Assembly: GCF_047511655.1 (NCBI RefSeq)
Contig: NC_133401.1
Span: 16,176,001 to 16,240,000, forward strand
Direction of reading: 5' to 3'
DNA length: 64,000 bases
From: Castor canadensis
Lineage: Eukaryota; Chordata; Mammalia; Rodentia; Castoridae
The translations under genes and the position numbers were made by a program. The notes beneath the pieces were generated by a model. It saw nothing but the letters and a program-made list of their open reading frames with translations, was not told the DNA's origin and did no database searches. Shown piece by piece: positions 27,210 through 35,601 of this stretch (its first letter is position 1; each line of letters starts with the position of its first letter).

Positions 27210-27734
27210 GTGAGTAGCGGGCGGCCGTGGGGAGCCAGAGCGGGTTTCCCGGCCTTCGAGGCGGGACTGGTGGGAAGAGGTCATGGGGAAGCTGCACGCG
27301 GTGCGGTGCGGAGCAGGGGACATGACTGCGATGGTGACAGTAGTGACGGGACGGTGGCAGTGTTGAGGCTCCCGCCGCTCCCGGCGTGGAATCACGGCCC
27401 TCGGAGCTGGAGGGGAAGAATGTCCAGCCCGAAGCCCAGGGCGGAGTGGGAAGGGGACGCCCGGGGGCCGGGAGGACCCACTTAGTTTAAGAATAGGAGA
27501 GCGCTGGGTGGCCAGGGCGGAACTGAAAGAAAACTGACCGGCCCGGGGCGCAGGGGAAGAGACGGATTCTGTGCTCAGGTTCTGAGCTTCCAGCGGCCCC
27601 ACTTGACGGATTTGCATCCCCGAGGAGCGGGTGTGGACAGTCTGCACCTTGGGGCCTGACCTTTAACCTGCTAACTCAACCTGGTCCTGTGCTCTGGAGA
27701 CTGGCACCGGGTGGCCACGGAACTGATCCTTTTT

Positions 27735-28045
27735 CTTTCTTGCGGTGCTGGGGATGGAACCCAGGGCCTTGTGCATGCCAGGCAAGCTACCACTGAACTA
27801 CAGCCCCCTCCGTTCTCATTTTCTTCTTTCTGTCTTTTCTTTTCTTTCTTTCTTTTTTTTTTTTGAACTCAGGGTTCACCCTTTTAGGCAGCCGCTCTAT
27901 CAACTTGAGCCACTCCGCCAGTCTGCTCTGGTTTTTGGAGAAGGGGTCTTGTGAACTATTTGTGTTGACTGGCCTCAAACCTCTACCCTCCGGATTTCAG
28001 CCTCCCAAGTAGCCAGGATTACAGGATTACAGACGTGAGCTAACA
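27735..28045 (-). repeat. Reverse ID and reverse B1-dID
   Basis: ID at 27735-27808 (classical GGGGATGGAACCCAGGGC form) and a long-ID B1-dID at 27840-28045 after a T-rich tail. Confidence 0.8.
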
Positions 28046-28604
28046 CTTTCTTATCCAATTTAAATAAACTGAGATCTGAAGCCTTAGGAAGGGAGAACCC
28101 TGGAGTTCCCTGCCTCTGCCCTTGACCTACTGGGAATGGGTTCTTTTCTAACATTAGTTTTCCATATGGTGGACTATGGGTTCCGACATTTTTTCCTGCA
28201 TCCTGAGGGCAGGATATCCCTGGTTTGGAACCTGAAAAGATAAAGGCCTCTGGGGACAGGTCACCAAGGAGTATGGATGATAGTCTTTGCCTTCTTGAAC
28301 ACACCCTGTGTGACCTTTCTCAAACCAGATCACACCCTCACTCTGGAACCTTCAAGTGCTCACTAGTGCTGGTGGAAAAAGTCTGCCCCCTGAGAGTACC
28401 AGGGGAGGTCCCACTCCCTCCCCTTTCTGCCAATCTCCAGCTCTTACCCAGTAAAGAAATTCCAGTAAAGGATTTAACATCTCCCACTTCATTTCCCTGT
28501 AAGAAAAGTGAGGCTCCGTGGACAAGACCAAATCTCTCTCTCTCTCTTCCTCTCCCTCCCCTTCCCTCTCTCTACCCCTAGTGTAGAAAACAAGGATTTC
28601 CTTC

Positions 28605-29042
28605 ATTATTATTTATTTATTTATTTATCCACAGTGCTGGGGCTTGAACTCACGGCCTTCAACTTGAGCCACTCCACCAACCCTGTTTTTGTGAAGGGTT
28701 TTTCGAGATAGGGTCTCTCAGAACTACTTGCCCTGGCTGGTGTCAAATGGCAATCCTTCTGATCTCTGCCTCCTGAATAGCTAGGATTATAGGCGTGAGC
28801 CACTGGCACCAACTATTTTTTTTTTTTTAGCAGAATTTTTTGGCTGCTGGTTTAATTCCCATCACTCATTTAGGAAGGTGTGGCTATTTTTCTTAAAACT
28901 TAATCTAGCCAGGTGCCCAGGCAAATAGTTGGTGAGAACCTATCTCAAAAATACCCACCACAAAACAGGGCTGGTGGAGTGGCTCAAGTCCTGGAGTGCC
29001 TGCTCAGCAAGTAAACCCCAGTACCACCAAAAAAAAAAAAAA
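28605..29042. repeat. Reverse B1-dID then forward shortened B1-dID
   Basis: 28605-28815 is reverse, short-ID, with a TTTA repeat at its A-tail end. 28905-29042 is forward, lacks most of the B1 half, and ends in a run of about 18 A. Confidence 0.8.
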
Positions 29043-29206
29043 AAAACCCAAAAAACTCTCAATCTAGTTTGGAGGAAGACCCTGGGGGCATGTGATCCTT
29101 AACTGAGTCGGAGTGATAGTGACCAGATAAATTAAAAATGTAAATAACCCTCAATCCCATCTGCCTTGGTCTCCCCCATCAGACAGAAAACCTTGGAGTC
29201 AGCTTT

Positions 29207-29291
29207 TTTTAAGTTTCTTCCAGTGCTGGGGATGGAACCCAGGGCCTTGTGCATGGTAGGCAAGCGCTCCACCACTGAGCCACATCCCCAG
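29207..29291 (-). repeat. Reverse classical ID SINE with target-site duplication
   Basis: The reversed ID (GGGGATGGAACCCAGGGCCT) is flanked by TTGGAGTCAGCTTT at 29193-29206 and 29292-29305, a perfect 14-bp duplication. Confidence 0.88.
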
Positions 29292-30008
29292 TTGGAGTCA
29301 GCTTTACCAGCTTTTTTTCTCAACCTAGGAAATCCTTGCATTAGTGAGAGCTTTTCCCCACCGTGTCTTCTACTGGGCTGCTGCAGTGACCTCCTCACTG
29401 GGCTCTCTGCTTCTTGGTCCCCACACTCCAATCTGCAGGCAGCAGGCAGAGGGCTCCTTCAAAGGCCTGGGCACAAGGCTCCTCCAGCTCAGAGCCATCC
29501 TGCTCCTTCCAGGTTCTCACCTCTGCCCACAAGGCTGCAGGAGCTGGGCCAGCCCCACCTGGCTATACCTCAAAGCTCCCTGTGAGGTCTTTGCCTTTTG
29601 GCTCCCTCTGACTGCAGTGCTCCCACCAAGTGGCTTCAGGGCTCCCTTCCTTATTTCATTCAGGGCAGTGCTGAGATATGACCTCATCATAGGGACCCTT
29701 CCTAAGCCTCCTTCCTGGAAACCAAGCTCTGTACCACCCCTGCCCCCCATGGCTGGCAGCCCCTCTGCTGTCCTGTCCAGCCTGCCCACTCTGCTCTGTT
29801 TACTCCTCTGCATTCAAGTCAGTGTGGCCCAGGAGGGCCACATGGGGCTGTCTCTGTCCTAGCTGCTTCTAAGAGGACCTGGTATGGGGCACAGGGAGGA
29901 TGCTTGCTGATAACATTGGATAAAGAGGATAGGTGACTCTTTAAATTTCTGTCTAGAATTAAGGCACCATTCATTCTGTAAAATGGAATGTGTTCTTAGA
30001 TGGAAGAA

Positions 30009-30190
30009 TCTTTTTTTTTTTTTTGTGGTAATGGGGTTTGAACCTTGGGGCCTTACACTTGCTAGGCTGGCACTTATCACTTGAGCCACCTCCTAGCACA
30101 GTGAGACAGGGTCTCACTGTGTAGTCCACTGGCCTAGAACTCTCAATCCTCCTGCTTCTAAAGGATCACAGAGGAGTGAGCACCTCCTTG
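30009..30190 (-). repeat. Reverse ID+B1 SINE
   Basis: Poly-T, reversed ID box, then GAGACAGGGTCTCACTGTGT and a B1-like end. Confidence 0.75.
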
Positions 30191-30334
30191 TGGCCTGGAA
30201 GGGTGGATCTTTACATGCTTTTAACAAATATTTCCAAGCCCCCACTCCACTCCTGCTCAGCCAGTATTTGTTAACTGGGGTGGGGATGGACTCATGAAGG
30301 AATTTGACATGTCCCTCTCAAAGGCTTATGTTCT

Positions 30335-30555
30335 GCTGGGCCTGGTGGATCATGCCTATAATCCCAGCCCTGGGGAGGCTAGTCAGGAGGATTGAAAGTT
30401 AGAGGCCAGCCTGGGTTATAGAACAAGATCCTGCCTCAAACCCCCCCCCCCAAACAAAAATGGGCGGGGTTGGGGCGTGGCTCAAGTGGTGGAGCACCTC
30501 AGCAAGTGCAAGGCCCTGAGTTCAAACTCCAGTGCTACCTCCCCAAAAAAGGCTT
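30335..30555 (+). repeat. B1 plus ID SINE
   Basis: B1 with GGCCAGCCTGGGTTATAG, a C-run, then an ID half with GTGGCTCAAGTGGTGGAGCA. Confidence 0.8.
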
Positions 30556-30839
30556 CCATTCTGTGGCAGAACAGGCAGCAGATGGGCAAATACACCACAT
30601 AACGACTTTCCACACTGGACCACTTGACAGTGGTCCTGTAAGGTTATACTGGAGCCAAGAATCCTAGAGAGGGCACAGGCTTAGAGCAGCGCAGCGCACT
30701 GCGTACTCAGGGTTGTAGTCATGCTGGGGACACTTTCCAATTAACATACAAGCTTGTGCATGTGATTATGTGCAGTACAGAATACTCCACACTGCCAGTA
30801 AACTGCTACATTACTGCCTTATGTGTTTACTTTACTATG

Positions 30840-31260
30840 CTTTTTTTTTGGGGGGGTACTGGGGCTAGAACTCAGGACCTCACACTTGATAGGCAGGAGC
30901 TCTACCACTTGAGCCACTCTGCCAACCCTATTTTTGTGATTTTTTTTTTTTTTTTTTGTGATAGGGTCTTGAAAATTATTTGCCTGGGGCCGGCTTTGAA
31001 CCTTGATCCTCCTGATCTGTGCCTCCTGAGTCGCTAGGGTTACAGGGGTGAATCACCAGCACCCAACTAAACTTTATTTTTTGTGGTGCTTGTGAGAAAC
31101 CTGGGACCTTGCACACTCTAGGCAAATGCTCTGTCATGCTACATCCCTGGTCCTAATTATTATTATTTTTAAGATAGGGTCATGCCATGTATCCCTGAAT
31201 GCCCTTGAACTCAAACTCCTTCCACCTTAGCCCTCCACGTGCTGGTATTATAGGTGTCAC
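30840..31260 (-). repeat. Reverse B1-dID and reverse ID+B1
   Basis: 30840-31072 is a long-ID B1-dID with two homopolymer runs. 31080-31255 is a more diverged ID+B1 copy. B1 remnants continue at 31438-31515. Confidence 0.75.
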
Positions 31261-31599
31261 TTCCACACTGGGCTTGGGCCATTGTTTCTCCCTATGTGTT
31301 CAGCATCATAGCAGGGCTGACACACTGATTGTGTCATTTAGTTCCCATGCCAGCCCTGTCTTACAAATGTGGAAACCAAGGCACAGTCACACAGCAATAC
31401 TAATTAATGACAAGTCACTAGTTGGAGAACTAGTCTTTTTGTTTGTTTTTGAGGCAGGGTCTCACTCTAACCCCATACCCTAGAACCTTCTGACTCAGCC
31501 TCCTGAGCACTAGAATTTGGCCCCAACCTTGATATTTTTTGGGAGTCTAGACCTGGGTTTTTTGGTGGTTGTTTTTTGTTTTGTTTTGTTTTGGTGGAA

Positions 31600-31925
31600 G
31601 GTCCCTCAATTAGGGTTTGGCAATGCATTTTTTGGCAGGAATACCAGAGAAGTGGTGTCCTGACCTGTTTTCAGTGTCCAATACTGAGATGTTGGTTTGA
31701 TCACTGAGTCATTGAGCTAAGGGGATATCCATCTCCTTTGATAGGGTCTCAGAACTATTTGCCCGGACTGGTTTCAAACCTCAATCCTCCTGATCTCTGC
31801 TTCCTGAGTAGCTAGAATTACAGGCCTGAGGCACCAGTCCAGCTCATACTGTCATTTTAATTCTCACGTCCTTCCAGATTGGGCCAGCAGGAGCCCTTTG
31901 CAGGCAGCTCCCGTGGGAGTGAGAG
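31600..31925. repeat. Old L1 3' UTR fragment split by a reverse SINE
   Basis: ATGCATTTTTTGGCAGGAAT (31624) and GGCCAGCAGGAGCCCTTTGC (31883) recall L1M-type 3' UTR sequence. A reverse B1 half occupies about 31736-31853. Confidence 0.6.
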
Positions 31926-31929
31926 TCCT

Positions 31930-32155
31930 TTTTTCTGTTGTTGATGGTACTGGGGGTTGAACTCAGGGCCTCACGTTTGCTAGGCAGGCTCTTTCTGCTT
32001 GAGCCACTTCACTAGACTTTTTTTCGGTGTTGAGTATTTTCCACATAGGATCTCTGGAACCATTTGCCCAGGTTGGCCTTGAGCCATGATCCTCCTGATC
32101 TCTAACTCTGGATTAAGCTAGGATTGCAGAGGCACTGGCGTGGCTGGGGCTGAGG
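31930..32155 (-). repeat. Reverse B1-dID, long-ID form
   Basis: GAACTCAGGGCCTCACGTTT and CTGCTTGAGCCACTTCAC mark the ID half, then a diverged B1 half. Confidence 0.8.
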
Positions 32156-32237
32156 TTCAGGTTTTTTGCTTTGGCGAATATTGATGGTCTAAACCAGGAT
32201 AAGGCTTAGACGAAGGCAACCAAAAGCCTCTGTCCTG

Positions 32238-32455
32238 GGGACTTGCGGTGCAGCCTGATTGGTAGAATGTTGGCTTAGCGTGCGCAAGGCCAGGCCTTCC
32301 CTCCGCCGCACTGCAAAACCCAGAAGAGCTAGAAGCCAGGCATGCTGGCGCACACTTGTCATCCCAGCAAGCAGGCTGGGGCAGGAGGTGTTCAAGTTCA
32401 AGGCCAGAGTGGCCTACTTAGTGAAACTCTGTCTCAGAAAAGAAAAATAAAAGAA
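32238..32455 (+). repeat. ID-like and B1 SINE just upstream of the GEMIN7 coding exon
   Basis: 32238-32328 is a diverged ID with intact spacing. 32335-32455 is a B1 with an A-rich tail. Confidence 0.7.
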
Positions 32456-32521
32456 AGGAAAAAAGGTCCTGCCTTCGTGGCTCCTGGTTTTGCACATGTA
32501 ATATTTTGATTCTGGCCCTAG

Positions 32522-32585
32522 GCTCTGGGAGAAGTCTGTGCCTGTTCTGGGGAGCTGGGGCAAGTGAAATCGGTTGAACAGGCAG
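32522..32585 (+). other. GEMIN7: Possible noncoding GEMIN7 exon
   Basis: A 64-nt segment lies between CCCTAG and a GTGAGA donor, about 70 bp before the next acceptor. Such a short intron is unusual, so this may be part of a longer exon or not used. Confidence 0.25.
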
Positions 32586-32681
32586 GTGAGATGGCTGGTG
32601 GGCAGTGCCTACCCTTCCTCCCTCCTGGAGCCTGTGCCCCCCTTTAATCCCTTCCCTGTTCTTCAGTCAGCAGCCCAGACA

Positions 32682-33065
32682 ATGCAGACTCCGCCAGCCA
32701 TCCCTGTGCCTGTGCCTGTGCTCCGGCTCCCTCGGGGCCCTGATGGCTTCAGCAGAGGCTTTGCCCCTGGTGGACGCAGGGCTCCCCTGAGGCCTGAGGC
32801 TCCTGAAACCCAAGAATCTCTGGAATCGCAGGAGCAGCAGGCACGAGCTGCCCTCCGGGAGCGCTACCTCCGCAGCCTGCTGGCCATGGTGGGTCACCCG
32901 GTGACCTTCACCTTGCACGAGGGTGTGCATGTGACCGCCCACTTTGGAGCCACCGACCTGGATGTGGCCAACTTCTACGTGTCGCAGCTGCAGACTCCCA
33001 TAGGAGTGCAGGCCGAGGCACTGCTCCGGTGCAGTGACATTATTTCCTACACCTTCAAGCCCTGA
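32682..33065 (+). CDS. GEMIN7: GEMIN7, SMN-complex Sm-like protein
   Basis: A single-exon CDS of 127 residues starting MQTPPAIPVPVPVLRLPRGP and ending CSDIISYTFKP. The human protein is 131 residues; the difference is a short gap before QESLESQE. An acceptor (TTCTTCAG at 32666) lies 15 nt upstream, so the coding exon carries nearly no 5' UTR, as in human. The N-terminal third is Pro/Arg-rich and flexible. Residues from about 55 (ALRERYLRSLLAMVGHPV) form the Sm-like fold that pairs with GEMIN6. Known role: part of the SMN complex that loads Sm proteins on snRNAs, in cytoplasm and nuclear gems. Identity is secure. Confidence 0.97.
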   Translation: MQTPPAIPVPVPVLRLPRGPDGFSRGFAPGGRRAPLRPEAPETQESLESQEQQARAALRERYLRSLLAMVGHPVTFTLHEGVHVTAHFGATDLDVANFYVSQLQTPIGVQAEALLRCSDIISYTFKP

Positions 33066-33960
33066 AGACATTGTTGCCTCCACCCCTCTTCCGACTCAGC
33101 CAGGAATCCCACACCTCCATTGTTCCGGGGCTGGAACTGGCCATGTAGAGTTCTCAACTCCACAGGAATTCTGAACCCAACCCCAGGCGACTCCAGATTC
33201 TTCAGACCTCTGGGACCCCATCTGGAACTCTGCAGCCCCAGGAATTCTAGATCCACTGAAAGGAATGTTCTACCTCAGAACTGAGCTCTGCAGAACCCGG
33301 ATTGAAGAGGTTTGAAAGTTCAGCCACCTGAGGATGTCCTCAGTGCTCCCCTCTGCCAAAGATCCTATTGTTCCAGGAAAACTCGACTCTTGCTTTTCTT
33401 TTCCTTCTTTATTGTCCCCCCCACTCCCAGGCAGTGGACACAGGGTCTCACTATGCAGCCCAGGTTGGTCTCTTGCCTCTGGAGTGCTGTGATTACAGGC
33501 ATACACCACCATCCCTGACTCCCCTGTCTTTCAGTGTACCTCGAGGAAGATGGGGACGGAGCCATATTTACGGGGTGGTAGGGTGGTTATCCAAGGTTGG
33601 AATTCTAGGGATGGACCAAGATAGTGAGGAGCCGGGATCACGGTGTGGACATTGCACCTCCGTTTGTTTCCGGGGTGGCCGGTTCCCCTCTGAACGGGGA
33701 GTTTGGACCAAATTTTATTTAGGGGTGGCCTTTTGCAAGTGAGGGGTGTGGCTCGTGCTGGGTCACAGGATGGGTCACATGTGCCCCTTCCGTACGTGAT
33801 AGGCCACAAAGCCGCTTTTGGAGCCCGTGCGCGACTTCGCAGAAGCTGAGGATCAGTGGGTAGCAGGAGGCTTCGCAGCTCCGGCCTTGGAGGGGTGGCC
33901 CGTGTCACCGCTTCTATTAGCCCTGTCACTAGAAATCTCTCAGCAGGTGGTTCTAAGAAG
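33066..33960 (+). other. GEMIN7: GEMIN7 3' UTR and downstream flank
   Basis: No AATAAA or ATTAAA was found in this stretch. A reverse B1 lies at 33405-33512. The 3' end of the transcript therefore cannot be fixed from sequence. Confidence 0.45.
33405..33512 (-). repeat. Reverse B1 in the probable GEMIN7 3' UTR
   Basis: ACAGGGTCTCACTATGCAGC and GTGATTACAGGCATACACCA mark a reversed B1. Confidence 0.75.
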
Positions 33961-34079
33961 AAAAAAAAGTTTCCGTCCCTTTTTTAGTCCCTTCAAGTTC
34001 CTAGTGTAAGTGAAGCCTTCCATTGTTGCAGACTATGGTGAACCGGGGAACAGCCTCGGCTGCCATCTGTCCATTCGCC

Positions 34080-34330
34080 TACTCTGGCCAGCACCCCGCC
34101 CAGCTCCCGCGTTGCCTCGGCAACGACGCGGCTCGCCCCGCCCAAGCCTCGTTTCCGGTTTCAGCCCCGCCTTCTCGAGCAAGGGGCGGGCTGGGAAAGC
34201 TAGGCGAAAGTGCGGGCGCCAATCCTGGGCTACCAGATCGAGCCCCGGGGGTGGGGAGCGGGCTTGTCCCGGATCCTGCGATTCACCTCCACCACCCGGT
34301 GTTTGGGTCGGCAGATTCAGCGCTCGTCTT
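34080..34330. promoter_or_regulatory. CpG-rich element with palindromic RFX X-box
   Basis: It contains GTTGCCTCGGCAAC at 34111-34124, a near-ideal X-box, and GC boxes (CCCCGCCC, GGGGCGGG). It lies 1.0 kb after GEMIN7 and 1.25 kb before the PPP1R37 start codon. Which gene it serves is unknown. Confidence 0.55.
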
Positions 34331-34395
34331 TGAGATTTTTTTTCTTCCAGTTTTCTTTTTTCTTTAAAAAATTAGGCTCATGATGTTTTTCACGG

Positions 34396-34590
34396 ACTTT
34401 TTTTTTTTTTTATTACGGTAGTCAGGTTCGAACCCAGGGTCTTGCGTCTCCTAGGCAAGCGCTCTACCACTGAGCTACATCCCCATCCCCACTCTTCTTT
34501 TTTTGAAACGGTCTCATTAAGTTGCCCTAGGCAGACCTTGAGACTTGCGATCCTTCTAGAAAGCCTCCCCACCATGCCAGGCTCGTGTTT
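34396..34590 (-). repeat. Reverse ID and reverse B1-like SINE
   Basis: ID at 34396-34490 (GGTTCGAACCCAGGGTCTTG) then a B1-like stretch GGTCTCATTAAGTTGCCCTA. Confidence 0.8.
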
Positions 34591-35074
34591 GTTAATATTG
34601 TGCATCTTATGCAACGCTGCCACGCTCAGAGAGCTTTTGGTGAAACTGCAGTCTGAAAATGGAAAGTTAGAGGCTAACAAGAGATCAGATTTCCTCTCCA
34701 GACAGAGAATCCCTCTGTTAGCATCTGTCGCCTGTACGTACTCATATATCCATTGCAGCGCTGACCGCCTTTCTTTTCAATGCCTCCGTCCCGTCACCTC
34801 CTTCTCATCAGGTTGACCTAGCCACACCAAACAGGCGTTTTGATTTCTATCATCTCCATTCTCTTCCCCGTTATCTGGACTCGTGACGAATGTGCGGGAG
34901 CCCAAGCGTAGTTACTAGACGGGGACGGGGCGGCTCTGGTTCGCGCGTGCGTGCTGCTCTGGGAGACGGCGTCCACCTCGCCCCGCCTCTCATATTCTGC
35001 AATTCCGGCGCTGCAGATTCTCTGCTCACGTTTCTTTTCCTCATAGCGTTTTCCGCTTTCTGTTCGCCTCTTTT

Positions 35075-35088
35075 TGTTTCGCGAAACA
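35075..35088. promoter_or_regulatory. E2F-like 14-bp palindrome
   Basis: TGTTTCGCGAAACA is a perfect palindrome containing TTTCGCGAAA, close to the E2F site. It lies 300 bp upstream of the PPP1R37 ATG. Confidence 0.45.
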
Positions 35089-35299
35089 GTCGTCCCTAGA
35101 AATACTGAAGCCGATTTTCTGCTTTCTTAGTACGTGGCAGGTTCCTCGGTCTTTAGCGAAAGTGCGACTGCGGACGAGCGGCTACGCGCGGGGCTCGGCG
35201 GAGGCGCACTGGGGCTCCCGGCGGCGACGACTACGACGACGACGACGACAAGGAGGAGGAGAGCGAACGGAGGCGGCGCCTGAGGCAGCAGCGGAGCCC

Positions 35300-35371
35300 A
35301 TGCCCCGGGACGGCGGGCGGGCCCGGAGAGACGAGTTCGGGGCCCGGGGCATGTCCCCAGGGCCCCCGTGA
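35300..35371 (+). other. Upstream ORF in the PPP1R37 leader (23 codons)
   Basis: An ATG with weak context (C at -3) opens a 23-codon frame ending TGA at 35369-35371, 16 nt before the main ATG, which has strong context (G at -3 and +4). Confidence 0.6.
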
Positions 35372-35387
35372 GGAGGCGACGGCGGCG

Positions 35388-35601
35388 ATGGAGATCCCGC
35401 CGCAGGAGGCGCCGCCCGGGCCGGGCGCGGACGCCGAGGCGGACGCCGACGCCGAGGAGGCCCCCGCCGAGGCCGGGTCTCCCAGCCCAGCCTCGCCCCC
35501 GGCCGACGGGCGCCTCAAGGCTGCAGCTAAACGCGTCACGTTCCCATCGGACGAGGATATCGTGTCGGGAGCGGTGGAGCCCAAAGACCCCTGGAGACAT
35601 G
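35388..35601 (+). CDS. PPP1R37: PPP1R37 exon 1
   Basis: It encodes MEIPPQEAPPGPGADAEADA to EPKDPWRH, ending one base into an Ala codon at a GTAGCT donor. It contains the RVTF motif at residues 49-52. Confidence 0.95.

Larger units (their letters stand above)
27210..32681 (+). other. GEMIN7: Probable GEMIN7 5' intron(s), repeat-dense
   Basis: It holds more than ten SINEs and an old L1 fragment, listed separately. 28046-28600 and 29300-30000 are mostly unique. A (CT)n tract lies at 28533-28574. No coding exon was seen. Confidence 0.6.
34880..35387 (+). promoter_or_regulatory. PPP1R37: PPP1R37 promoter and 5' UTR, CpG island
   Basis: Dense CpG from about 34880, a GC box (GGGGCGGC), an E2F-like palindrome at 35075-35088, and a (CGA)n stretch near 35225-35250 in the likely 5' UTR. 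The start site is not determined. Confidence 0.6.

Noticed and set aside
26799-27647. 282-codon open frame on the minus strand
   Set aside because: It overlaps the CpG-rich candidate GEMIN7 promoter, has Pro/Ser/Arg-rich composition typical of GC-rich noncoding DNA, and shows no recognisable domain.
33760-33777. GGGTCA direct repeat with 6-bp spacer (nuclear receptor-like)
   Set aside because: Spacing of six is not a standard response element and half-sites this short occur by chance.
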